Source: Carposina sasakii
Lineage: Eukaryota > Arthropoda > Insecta > Lepidoptera > Carposinidae
Length of the DNA: 64,000 nucleotides
Assembly: GCA_014607495.2 (NCBI GenBank)
Contig: CP053170.1
Span: forward strand, 2,480,001 to 2,544,000
Direction of reading: 5' to 3'
Of the stretch, positions 20,566 to 29,729 are shown piece after piece. Positions within the stretch are counted from its first letter, which is position 1. The number at the start of each line of letters is the position of its first letter. Made by a program: the position numbers and the translations under genes. The notes under the pieces are model-generated. The model saw only the letters and a list, made by a program, of their open reading frames with translations, made no database searches and had not been told where the DNA came from.

Positions 20566-20818
20566 ATACATACATACATGTATAAAGTGTTTGTGTAACG
20601 TTTGTGTCTGATATCCATGTACATACGGCTGTTTCCCCGAACTCCAGGATCTTATAGGAGATCCCACAGCTATGTTTAGCGTAGCGGGAACAGGTGTCAA
20701 TGATCAGCGACAAGTTGCTAGCTTATCGCCTGAGAGAATGCCCGAGTTCCTTAGTCGACTCTTACGACGTGCACGGAAGGAGATGCGGCTGATGTATTCT
20801 AGTGAAGCCCTGCGTCAG
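20566..20818 (-). mobile_element. B repeat, near full length
   Basis: CATACATACATG tail at left, then complement of the whole family to GTATTCTAGTGAAGCCCTGC. One of the most complete copies. Confidence 0.8.
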
Positions 20819-20963
20819 CTTTCCAATATAAGGAAAATCGAGGAATAGTAACCAGGCGTCAGCTTAGTTTACTGTAGGAAAGAAATTGATTTTTAAGTAA
20901 TATTTATTTACTAATTTACTAATTTCTATAATCCTGAGGATGCCACGGTTGTTGGCGAAACAT

Positions 20964-21101
20964 ATGTAATCACGCCTTTATCCCTTATTTTTGATTTCGG
21001 AAATAGGCAGAGCACCAAGGACCACATGGTGCGATTGTAGTTAGTACACTTCTGACAAATTTTGAGGGTATATTTGAGAAGTACATGTTCGGTTAGTAGG
21101 A
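20964..21101 (-). mobile_element. E repeat fragment
   Basis: TAATCACGCCTTTATCCC, GGCAGAGCACCAAGGA, then GTACATGTTCGGTTAGTAGG. Heavily diverged, with an insertion after TTATCCC. Confidence 0.65.
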
Positions 21102-21133
21102 AATCCGAGAATTTTTATGGTAAGTATAGGTAG

Positions 21134-21427
21134 ATACCGGATAGAGTCGCGGAGCACAGTCTAGCTGAGAGACTTATTAATTTAGATAACTGTGTCTCTT
21201 ATGAAATTAATAAAATAAGTACACATTTATTTTACATCTGCAAACAATACAAGAAAATACCATTAAAGTCGAGAGTACATAGACATCAAGCAGAACCAGG
21301 TACGTGCATGTACATGTTTGTTAAAAATCAGAACCCGGTATCTGACTACATTTCACTTGGCGATAACTGGAAGAAAGTGCGACAACGCGTTATACTCAAT
21401 AAAAACAAGACTCGAATGAAAGTATGA
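21134..21427 (+). other. 97-codon stop-free stretch
   Basis: Open from just after an in-frame TAG to a TGA at 21425-21427, preceded by a GGTAG acceptor-like end. First in-frame ATG lies late (about 21308), so it could only be an internal or terminal exon. Polar, basic C-terminal part, no known motif. Several such stretches are expected by chance in this window. Confidence 0.12.
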
Positions 21428-22469
21428 TCATACTTTTAAGTAAGTAAGTACGTGCCAAATTCGGTCACCTAGTACTTTTTGGATATTACTTTTATGTTTT
21501 TTAAAGCGACATCTAGGTTATATTATTGGTTTATTATTCACTTTTATATAAAACTTTATTAAATTGATGTTTTTTTTATTACTTCTTAATTATATGAATC
21601 TATAGATATGTTTGGGAAAATAATCTATTATTTTTAAATTAATGTTTATGTCATCATCACGCTGCATAATCATTTAGAAAGAAAAAATGACCGTCGAGTT
21701 CAATAAAATAAAATATTTCTCTAAAAACTGCACAACAAACTCTTTACATAAATTCCAACTTAAAAAAAAACTCTAGTAACACTGAAAACCACCTGAAAAA
21801 TTCACAAATCACAACACTTTTCACGCGAAAAAAAGAAAAAGCAACACTAGTGTGTAATGGTCACTTAATAACAAAATACGCGTGCGATCGTTGCCGCGTT
21901 CGCGGGAGAATGTACATTCGTCCGGGCCACAAGAAAATGCTTTTGGTACAGTTGTTAAGGGCATGTTGATTGAGATTGCAGTGTAAAATAACTTTCTGTA
22001 TTAAACTATTAATAAATAATATTATATTACTAAATGGTATAAATTATAGACGTTTATTCAAAGAAAATGCTATTAGTAGGTACTGTTTTTTATTGAATAT
22101 TTATTAAGATTCAACGTAAAATAGCCTTTTATATAAAAAATAAATATTACTAAATAGTTTTTTTGGGTACTTACACAAAATGCACTATTACTAAACAGTA
22201 TAAAAGAATACTTAGAGGTATAACTGAAAAAAAATGCAAATAGTTTTATTATTAAAATTAAGACTAAGACGTAAAATTTAATTGCAGATGATTTATAATT
22301 TAAAAAAAAACGGACGAGCTTACTAAAGTAAAATTTAACTAAAGGGCAAATATATATTGCGTTAAGCCGTGTACGAAGTTTAGGAGGCATAATATTTATA
22401 TAATTTTTATATAAAATAGGCCAATACAAAAGAGAAAAAGGACTAGGCTTCGAAACTTTACGTCTGACA
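21428..22469. other. AT-rich low-repeat block
   Basis: No repeat family recognised over about 1 kb. A 118-codon minus frame (22073-22429) is made of AT-rich codons (F, I, Y, N, K) and is best explained by composition. A CpG-dense patch lies at 21877-21915. Confidence 0.4.
21740..21935 (-). promoter_or_regulatory. Possible minus-strand promoter/5' exon
   Basis: 21877-21910 holds a dense run of CpG (ACGCGTGCGATCG, GCCGCGTTCGCGGG) in strongly AT-rich, repeat-free surroundings. On the minus strand it is followed by AAAAGTGTTGTGATTTGTG and TTTTTCAGGTGGTT, which read like an insect 5' untranslated leader. No coding start is identified. Confidence 0.2.
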
Positions 22470-22477
22470 ATATGATA

Positions 22478-23150
22478 TTATGATGATAATGATGAACTCC
22501 GACCAATTTCGGTCATGGCGACCACTTCTACTCCTAGATATTACTAAGTTGGCGTTCATGCGCTCGGAGATGGCTTACATTTACATAGCCAATCTTCGCC
22601 CTGAACGCCCGCGCACACAGAGGACAGGTTAGTGCGCCATTATTGTATTATAGATAATGGCAGCAGGAGGACGAGTCTTTAGTTCATCACGTTTAGCGTC
22701 GGTCAGCTTGACGCTGCTCCTCGAACTCGTGTACTTGCTTTATCACCGTCCTGCGCCACTCTGGTCGTTGTGCTGACAAAACTTCCCATTTAGATGGATC
22801 TATATTGCATCTCTTCATGTCTTTTCTGAACATCTTTGTATCTGAGGAGTTGCCCGCCGCGTTTCCGCTTGCCCTCCTCTAAGAAAAGAAGATGCTCTTA
22901 GCCAATCTCTCCTCCGCCATACGAGACACATGACGCACCACCGAAGCTGCCGACGCATTAAGTAGGCCTCAATGGCACTTACATTGGCTCTTCGCAATAC
23001 TTCGGTAGCACTCGGTTGGACCATCTGTTTCTCATGATGGATCGGAGGCACTTGAGGTGGAATCGATCCAGAGTGCGTATGTGGCGACGGTACATGCACC
23101 ACGCCTCGGAGGAATATAAGAGATTTGGCAGCAAACAGCCATGTACACAC
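22478..23150 (-). mobile_element. LINE-X, 3' part of reverse transcriptase ORF
   Basis: Minus-strand reading gives, across several frameshifts, [19 protein letters not shown], then a [20 protein letters not shown] block, then a PSKWEVLSAQRPEWRR block (about 22740-22810), then a TCPLCARAFRAKIGY segment with C-x2-C...H-x3-H (22551-22629). These are typical of the C-terminal end of non-LTR retrotransposon ORF2 proteins that finish in a C2H2-like finger. It ends at left in a short ATG/ATC-rich tail. Dead: at least two frame changes and in-frame stops. Confidence 0.75.
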
Positions 23151-23162
23151 TTATTTAAGCAA

Positions 23163-23330
23163 CATATAATTACACTCCTTCTTCCTGCCCTGTTCCCAAT
23201 CATTTGGGGTCGGTTCAATATGTAGGTACTCTTTTTTCATTCATCCCTATTAACCGTCATCTCGTTATTCTCATGTCTACCTCTTCCTCTATAACCATCT
23301 TACTTCGGACACGGCTGCAACATATATTTA
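23163..23330 (-). mobile_element. RTE-type LINE 3' end, decayed
   Basis: Complement carries GAGATGACGGTTAATAGGGA, ACATATTGAACCGACCCCAA and GGGAACAGGGCAGGAAGAAG, colinear with the RTE end at 30.4 kb (same TDNRDEW...DPK region). Frame is broken. It directly abuts LINE-X in the same orientation. Confidence 0.7.
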
Positions 23331-23348
23331 ATGACTTAACACAATTAT

Positions 23349-23395
23349 CTTCATCTTCATAAGCCTATTACTGGACGTAGGCCCCCCCCTGCCAT
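23349..23395 (-). mobile_element. Fragment of SINE-A/RTE 3' end
   Basis: TCTTCATCTTCATAAGCCTA then TTACTGGACGTAGGCCC matches the tail-proximal 40 bp of SINE-A or its RTE partner. Confidence 0.5.
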
Positions 23396-23422
23396 TACTA
23401 AAAAGTTCCACTCTCTGTTTTT

Positions 23423-23870
23423 TGGCGGCTCCATCATCAGACCCTCGTTTCCTTTATTTGTGTAGCTGCCAAAATTCTCTATAAAAATCTAAAAACGGAC
23501 TACTCGTGCCTTTTATATTTGAGGATATCCCTAGATTCCTTAGAGATTCCATCATCAGATTTATGTTTTATATGTAGGTGATCAAAACGCTCAGTATATA
23601 AAAACAGACTACATGTGCCTACAATATTCGAGGATTGCCCTCGATTTCTCCAAGATCCCATCATCAGATCCTGATATGGTGAATATGGGACCAACCTGGA
23701 AGTATACCATGACCAACTATAAAAAAAAATTTGTCGGTTCATAAATGACGGAGTTCTGAGGTAACACACATTATGACGAATTGATAACCTCTCTTTTTGA
23801 AGTCGGTTAATAAAAAAAAAAACATACAGACGAATTGATAACCTCTCTTTTTGAAGTCGGTTAAAAAGGC
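23423..23870. repeat. Short tandem-like units, PAGE-type lepidopteran repeat
   Basis: CCATCATCAGA recurs at about 23431, 23549 and 23657 within units of 108-118 bp (GTGCCT...ATATTTGAGGA, CCCTCGATTTC). The block ends with a duplicated GACGAATTGATAACCTCTC / TTTTTGAAGTCGGTTAA at 23773 and 23831. I know this motif set as a common lepidopteran dispersed repeat; class is uncertain. Confidence 0.6.
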
Positions 23871-24056
23871 GGTCAAGTGCGATTTCTGAATAAAACCTTG
23901 TGAGATAATTAATTATTACTAAATAGAATCCTTTATTGTATCTAATTATAATAATGTTACATTGGCGTACTTAATTCTATCGAATTTTCGGTTAGTCAAC
24001 CTAAGAAAAAACATGAATGTGTGATAATTTTTTTTATTAGTTGAAAGAGATTGCAA

Positions 24057-24220
24057 CAGCGCCGGCCCGAAGTAAATTTTGGAATGGAGCGAGATCCAAT
24101 TATGGCGCCTCGCCTGTTTGCTCCTAAATAATATATACCTATATCTTGACTATTTAGGCGCCCTCTAGGATTTGGCGCCTGGAGCGACTGCTCCGTTCGC
24201 CGTATGGGCGGGCCGGCCCT
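24057..24220. mobile_element. hAT-type MITE, 164 bp
   Basis: Ends CAGCGCCGGCCCG and (inverted) AGGGCCGGCCCG, flanked by direct GATTGCAA at 24049-24056 and 24221-24228. An 8-bp duplication and CAG-type ends fit hAT. GC-rich subterminal parts (GGCGCCCTCTAGGATTTGGC). A fragment recurs at 29.67 kb. Confidence 0.85.
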
Positions 24221-24490
24221 GATTGCAAATCAGAGTAAGTATTTATGTATATATTTTTAACTTGATAACTTTATACGTACTTAAGTATATAAAAAGGGTG
24301 CCTATTACTGATATGAAATTTCTGTAGTAAAGTAAATAAAGGCCATAACTGTCAACTTGTTTAAAATGCAATTTGTGATGAGACTGCAAGTTTCTAGTTT
24401 TGTTAAGTATGTCATTGTCTGTCAACACTCCTATTATTATCATGTATATAGGTGAACTAGATAGGTTTTAGTTCTATGTTATACTACAAA

Positions 24491-24749
24491 TCTTCTTCTT
24501 CTTCAGCCTATTGCAGTCTACTGCCGAAAGTATGCCTCCCCCAGGGCACGCCACAAGGCTACTGCTACAGGGGGTTTTTGCGTCACCACGCTGGGCAGGC
24601 GGGTTGGTGACCGCAGTCTGATTTTCGGACTATATTGTCAGTACGGGAGGCGCTGCTGGCCACCTCCCGGAAACCCTTAATCGCCTCGTACGATACCCCC
24701 GGGCAGACACGGGGTGGTACAAACTCTACTCTGCCGGCACCACGCGGCT
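24491..24749 (-). mobile_element. SINE-A, full length
   Basis: Complete to ACCACGCGGC. Here the tail is TTC/GAA-type (TTCTTCTTCTTC on plus) rather than TCA, showing that the tail sequence drifts. Confidence 0.85.
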
Positions 24750-24766
24750 AAATACTATTAATATAA

Positions 24767-24955
24767 TCTACTAATTATAACATAGTGTAAAACAAAGTTG
24801 CTCCCCGCTGTCCATCTGTCCCTATGTATGCTTAGATCTTTTAAACTACGCAACGGATTTTGATACAGCTTTCTTTAATAGATAGTGTGATTTAAGAGGA
24901 AGGTTTATTTATGTAACTAGGGACCCGACCGAAGGTAGTAGAGCGCGTTTCACTC
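24767..24955 (+). mobile_element. Helitron-like element, Lep1 type, 3' lost
   Basis: A^TCTACTAATTATAACATAG, then GTAAAACAAAGTTGCTCC and CTATGTATGCTTAGATCTTT, CAACGGATTTTGATACAGC, ending near GGGACCCGACCG without the terminal CTAGT. Confidence 0.7.
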
Positions 24956-24985
24956 AGATTTCACCATGTAGTTACTTTGGATTAT

Positions 24986-25350
24986 ACAGGATGTTCTTTC
25001 GTTGCCACCCTTAAGTAAATTTTGGGCAAAACTTATAGTGTCCAGTGTTTATGCTAGTTTTTTCACAGACAAATATTAATTATTTAAAACGCAGTCTATT
25101 TATTTTACTTTGGACCCCAACATCTTGGAAACCAGACACTTCCCAGGTATAAATGAAAGCTTTATTTGAGACAGAAACATAACAAAGAATAAAATAAAAC
25201 AGTATGCTTCCATGGGACGTTGTACGTAATTTTAAGTTCTAGAATATTTAAAGAAAAAATAATAAATAAATAATAAATGGAGAAAAATGGTCGTGATGAT
25301 GAGGAGATTCCGTAGTTTTCGGGAACGTTGACGACCAAAAAACATCCTGT
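24986..25350 (+). mobile_element. MITE-F with two small insertions
   Basis: Both termini present. Compared with the 50.9-kb copy, 25150-25204 is extra between CCCAGGTA and TGCTTCCATGG, and 25216-25280 is extra between CATGG and AGAAAAATGG, the latter flanked by ATGG on both sides. Both inserts are A-rich at one end (AATAAATAAATAATAAATGG), like tiny truncated retrotransposon tails. Confidence 0.8.
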
Positions 25351-25410
25351 ATGTGTTACTGCATAAAATAAATTATAGTTGCGAAATCAGAGATAGGAGT
25401 TATTCTATAA
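25345..25410. repeat. R repeat fragment
   Basis: GTGTTACTGCATAAAATAAA and GCGAAATCAGAGATAGGAG match the 63.9-kb and 57.05-kb segments loosely. Class unknown. Confidence 0.4.
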
Positions 25411-25648
25411 AACAGCTTCCCCTTAAGAGGATGCGCTTCAACGGTGCCACACGGAAATGCGCAGGAGTTGACCGCGGGAGCAATGTTTTTGTGTTGCCGA
25501 CCCTTTCGCACCCACAGCGGCGATATCTCTGTCTCTCTCCCGCGTGCATAGTACCGTAGTCCAGCCGACTTGCATTACGATTATGCAATTCGATTATTAC
25601 TTACTTTGTTCTACGCGTAAAGTATCGATGTTATTTAATTAATTCTTG

Positions 25649-25950
25649 ACTAGTGGACGCCCGCGACTCCGTCCGCGTGGACTATAGAAAAAACAAAATG
25701 TCGTTTTTATCCGGGATTAAAACATTTTCCCGGGATAAAAAGTAGCCTATATGTTAAGTGGGACCTGTACAATATATTCCTGAAAACTGCATCGAAATCG
25801 GTTCAGCCGTTACTGAGATTAGCGTGCACAAACGCACAGACAAACAGACAAAAATTCCAAAAATAATTGTTTTGGGTACTATTGCGTTGATAAAGGTCTC
25901 CTCTAATATTTTTTCTCATATATCTTCCATGTACAGAGAGCGACCCGTTA
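25649..25950 (-). mobile_element. Helitron D, 5' end trimmed
   Basis: ACTAGTGGACGCCCGCGACT at left, through CATTTTCCCGGGATAAAAAG, GTGGGACCT, TTAGCGTGCACAAACGC to GTACAGAGAGCGACCCGTTA. The last 20 or so bases of the 5' end are replaced at the join with the next element. Confidence 0.85.
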
Positions 25951-25963
25951 GATCTTCTATCTA

Positions 25964-26255
25964 TCTACGCATATAATAAAAATGTAACGGATCGCTGTCT
26001 GTACATGGAAGATAAACGAGAAAAAATATTATAGGAGACCTTTATCAACGCAATAGTACCCAAAACAAGCGTTTGTGCACGCTAATCTCAGAAACGGCTA
26101 AACCGATTTCGATGCAGTTTTCAGGAATATATTGTGACAGGTCCCACTTAACATATAGGCTACTTTTATCCCGGCAAAATGTTTATATCCCGGATAATTT
26201 CAACATTTTGTTTTTTCTGTAGTCCACGCGGACGGAGTCGCGGGCGTCCACTAGT
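25964..26255 (+). mobile_element. Helitron D, full length, 26-bp internal gap
   Basis: TCTACGCATATAATAAAAAT to GGCGTCCACTAG^T. Head-to-head with the preceding minus copy, giving a roughly 600-bp imperfect inverted repeat. It lacks the AATGATTTTAGGAATTTTTG segment of the 35.6-kb copy. Confidence 0.85.
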
Positions 26256-26383
26256 TTTTATTATATGTTATATAATATATAGAATAGATAAAAACTAGAG
26301 TTTAAGTGGGTTCGACTAATATCCTAGTACCGAAAGTCAACCTCACCAGCCCGGGGTGCTATGGACGAGGCTCTGACGCTAAA

Positions 26384-26678
26384 TCTTCTTAATATATAAA
26401 AAATCCGTGTCACTGTGTATGTTCCGAATAAACTCAAAAACGAGTCAACTGATATTCACGAAAATTGGCATATATATGTAATTTGGTCCAACTTAGATGA
26501 TAGGATAGTTATTATTTAAATTAATGGTCTTAATAACTAATAATTAATAAAAAACTGATCATCAACGTTGGTTGTTGTTATTAATCGTACGTTCCATAAG
26601 TCTGCAACAGATGGCGCCTTCTGAATTCTTCTGTCTTTTCTGCAGTCCACGCGGACGGAGTCGCGGGCGTCCGCTAGT
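26384..26678 (+). mobile_element. Helitron-like element, third subtype
   Basis: A^TCTTCTTAATATATAAAAAA, then CCGTGTCACTGTGTATGTTC, ending TCGCGGGCGTCCGCTAG^T. 3' end is shared with C and D, but the 5' half is different. Confidence 0.75.
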
Positions 26679-26765
26679 AGCTTATAATACCTATTTAGAA
26701 TGACACGGTAACATTTCCCATTGGACTCGTTACCGGTATAGCTCGATTGTTGTATTTGTGCCCGA

Positions 26766-26876
26766 AAAGCGGCGGTAGGCTCACCACTTACCACGTCGGA
26801 ATTTATAGGCTAACTGGTGAAAAGTGGGTGTGTAAGTCTACACACTTCTGCCCAACCTTTTTGGGGGATTTCGGGC
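26766..26876 (+). repeat. L repeat fragment
   Basis: AAAGCGGCGGTAGGCTCACC, ACTTACCACG, GGTGAAAAGTGGGTG and TTCTGCCCAACCTTTTTGGG are colinear with 63.32-63.42 kb. Class unknown. Confidence 0.6.
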
Positions 26877-26884
26877 GTGAATAT

Positions 26885-27269
26885 ACAGGGTGATTTTTGG
26901 TCGTCAACGTTCCCGAAAACTACGGAATCTCCTCATCATCACGATCATTTTTCTCCATGGAAGCATACCTGGGAAGTGTCTGGTTTCCAAAATATTAGGG
27001 TCCAAAGTTGAGTAAATAGGCTGCGTTTTTCTGCATAAATGCACATAGACGCGCGTAGCAGGATTTTTTCACGAAAAATAATTAATAACTGTCTATAAAA
27101 AAACTAACATAAACACTAGACACTATAAATTTCGCACGACCAAGGAATTTAAAAATTTTTTTCAAAAAAAAAAAAATATTTTCGCAGCATTTTTTTGGCA
27201 TAAACTTACTTTATTTCATGTATAGAATACGTACCCTTCGTTAAAGGTGGCCACAAAAAAACATCCTGT
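26885..27269 (-). mobile_element. MITE-F, full length
   Basis: ACAGGGTGATTTTTGGTCGT to ACATCCTGT, 385 bp; closest in sequence to the 50.9-kb copy. Ends are imperfect inverted repeats of each other (ACAGGRTGWTTTTT). Confidence 0.85.
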
Positions 27270-27287
27270 ATGTAAGTATGTAAAATA

Positions 27288-27546
27288 CAGATGTAACAGA
27301 AAGGGTATGTTAAGCGAAAAGCTATGTAAATAGCCCACTATAGAGAACCTATTTCCAAAATTTCAGACTCAAATTCACATTTTTATTTTTCCAGATAGTA
27401 TGAAGAATTCCGAAACAACTCAGGAATGTCCATACAATCTCGAAAAATAAAAATATGATTTCGAGTCTCAAATTTTAGAAATAGGATCTCTATAGTGGGC
27501 TATTTACATAGCTTTTCGCTTAACATACCCTTTCTGTTACACACTG
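27288..27546. mobile_element. MITE-G, full length, young
   Basis: Near-identical to the 16.4-kb copy across 255 bp. Left end is CAG-ATGTAACAG with one base lost. Lies 18 bp after MITE-F. Confidence 0.9.
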
Positions 27547-27548
27547 TA

Positions 27549-27765
27549 TAAGAGTTTCACTAGAATACATCAGCTGCATCACCATCCGTGCATGTCGTGG
27601 GTCGAGGAACTCGGGAGCGTTATCATATCCTTGCAGACAAACCATGTATAGCAAGAAAAATAAAAATAAGACGGTAATATTAATGAATCGCGATAAGTTC
27701 CCAGAATGGAAGAAACAAAACTGCAAGATCACGAAAGAATTCATGCAGCCACGTTTAGCACAAAT
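27549..27765. repeat. Two B fragments, head to head
   Basis: 27549-27628 is B plus (CACTAGAATACATCAGCTGC on), and 27706-27762 is B minus (ACTGCAAGATCACGAAAG, GCAGCCACGTTTAGCA). The stretch between is unassigned. An inversion or two insertions could explain it. Confidence 0.6.
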
Positions 27766-27848
27766 AAAAATTGAAAGACATACTTATATAAATTAATAAA
27801 TATAAATAAATAATTATAAATTAATATAAATAATTATAAATGAATATA

Positions 27849-28067
27849 CTTCACAACACATTGACCTAGTCCCACACTAAAATCCTTAAGGTCTTGTGTC
27901 GTGGGTACGAAGCAATGGTATATAAATACATAGATAAGTATAGAAACATCCATGACTCAGAAACAAACATTGATATTCATCACATCAATGTTTCATACCG
28001 GGATTCAAACCCAGGACTTATGGTGTCGCAGGCAGGGTCACTACCAATTACACCTATAGGCCGTCTA
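27849..28067 (-). mobile_element. tRNA-derived SINE
   Basis: Read on minus, the head has an A-box-like GTGTAATTGGTAGTGACC and a B-box-like GGGTTTGAATCCCGG 35 bp later, as in tRNA-derived SINE heads, followed by a body shared with the 44.7-kb copy (CACGACACAAGACCTTA, GTGTGGGACTAGGTCAATG or its variant). Confidence 0.8.
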
Positions 28068-28312
28068 CCATATACTACCTATATAGGCTTACTTATGACC
28101 TTGCATTGCGCCTATCACAGATTGTGATTGGGTGCGATTGCACCGCTCATTCGCACGAAGAGTTACAAATTAGCATGGCAGTGATATTGCTGTTACTTTT
28201 ACAGTAGGCGCTTCGTTAAATAAAATCAATCAATGGATTCTTTTACACTTTTATGAAGTGCACTGTATAATGTATAGATACGGCACGAGTTTACCATTGC
28301 CTGTTAGTTTAT

Positions 28313-28701
28313 TATAGGATTACTGGGTTTGGGTCACAGCCAGGTAAATACTGAAATACTGAAATGCTGTATAAGTACCTACTATTGTGTTGAGTTATAT
28401 AATATTACTTATATTACAAAGTTATTTATTACTCGCAGGAAATGCATTTTTAGTTTGATTTTCCGCAATGTTAGCTTTCCGCGCGAGTTATTTGACTTTA
28501 TTTGAGTGCATTTTTTATGAAAATCATCTAAGTATTGTTTTTAGCTCTTATCTAAGGCCTAATTAAACGAAAGACACTATTTTTTCGTGAAAAATAGGCG
28601 GAAAATTTTGGAATTTTCCTGCGAAATTTTTACTGGTTCCTCAGAAGTGTATGAAGTCAGCATATTATCAGCATTTGCCCTGGCTGTTACTCACACCCTG
28701 T
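28313..28701. mobile_element. MITE-H
   Basis: Left GGTCACAGCCAGGTAAATAC and right complement of ACAGGGTGTGAGTAACAGCC. Interior blocks CGCAGGAAATGCATTTTTAG and TTTGGAATTTTCCTGCG. Lacks the tRNA-like insertion of the 19.6-kb copy. Confidence 0.75.
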
Positions 28702-29180
28702 ATACTGTGTAATAATAATAAATAAAAATAAGTAAATTCTATAATGATTTATGTACGTAGGTATGAGTAGGTACTTGAGTTTCTTTCATTCAGGATAGTG
28801 CCGTTAGAAATTAGAGTAACTAGCGCCATAATTCCAAGTAACTATGATATAGTGAAACGTACTCTACTGTTAAGAATTCTACTACAGTGCAATTTAAGTA
28901 GGTATGCACCTCTATCCGACCTCAGTACGCGGTGACCTTCGACCGACGTTCATCTGAGAGTCTGGCATTTGTACGCTGCTGCAATGTTGGGTAAAGGACG
29001 TTAGATGGTATGCGATCGTATAACTTACGCAATATTATTATAATGTTGTCAATTACTTTGATATGTATGGATAAACAGAGGTACCAAAGTAAGACATAAT
29101 TCTACGTACATACCTTTGTTCCCAAAAAGGGGAAGCTAGAACTTCAGGATCACGATCATACATTTGCTCCTAATAATATA
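28702..29180. other. Unassigned, R-repeat fragment
   Basis: 28805-28850 (TTAGAGTAACTAGCGCCAT) is the complement of part of the R repeat at 57.05 kb; 29108-29150 resembles a B fragment (minus). The rest is unassigned. Confidence 0.35.
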
Positions 29181-29646
29181 CAGGGTGTAACTATGTAAAT
29201 AGCCCACTATAGAGAACCTATCCACAAAATTTGAGATCCGAAATCACATCAGTGTTGCCAGATCGTACATTGCGAATGAGAATTGTTTGGGGTAAAATTG
29301 GATGTTTACAAAGTTATCGTAGATTTGACAAAAATATCGTAAAATTTGAACGAATTATCGTGCGATACCTAATTTTAATTTTTATGGCATGGCGCTCAAA
29401 ATTATCGTTGATCTACGATAATTATCGTGCATCTGGCAACGCTGAATCACATGTTTATTTTTCCCGATAGTATGGAGAATTTTTTAAATATCTCAGGAAT
29501 TATTCATACAATCTTGAAAATTAAAAATGTGATTTCGAGTCTCAAATTTTGGAAATAGGTTCTCTATTGTGAGTATGAAAGGGTATGTTAAGCGAAAAGC
29601 TATAAATAGAGCTTTTCGCTTAACATACCCTTTCTGTTACACTCTG
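29181..29646. mobile_element. MITE-G interrupted by a hAT MITE
   Basis: CAGGGTGTAAC start, with part of the arm (AGAAAGGGTATGTTAAGCG) deleted just after it. The copy is split at AATCACAT. At its right end a second copy of the arm (GAAAGGGTATGTTAAGCGAA, 29578 on) precedes the normal inverted arm, forming a 25-bp hairpin. Confidence 0.85.
29250..29444. mobile_element. hAT-type MITE, 195 bp, nested
   Basis: Ends CAGTGTTGCCAGAT and (inverted) CAGCGTTGCCAGAT, with exact 8-bp duplications AATCACAT at 29242-29249 and 29445-29452. Interior has ATCGTAGAT/ATCTACGAT words. Removing it restores the MITE-G sequence exactly. A 79-codon frame across it is meaningless. Confidence 0.92.
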
Positions 29647-29666
29647 TATACCTATGTCTTTACCAT

Positions 29667-29729
29667 ATAGGCGCCCTCTAGGATTTGGCGCCTGGAGCGA
29701 CTTCTCTGTTCGCCGTATGGGCGGGCCGA
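29667..29729. mobile_element. Fragment of the 24.06-kb hAT MITE
   Basis: GGCGCCCTCTAGGATTTGGC, GCCTGGAGCGACT and CGTATGGGCGGGCC match the right half of that element. Confidence 0.75.

Noticed and set aside
22073..22429. 118-codon minus-strand hydrophobic frame
   Set aside because: Composition is almost entirely AT-rich codons; hydrophobicity follows from T-rich DNA.
23015..23225. Plus-strand 69-codon frame rich in M, R and H
   Set aside because: Antisense shadow of the LINE-X reading.
29231..29470. 79-codon frame spanning the nested hAT MITE
   Set aside because: Starts and ends in MITE-G and reads across the insertion.
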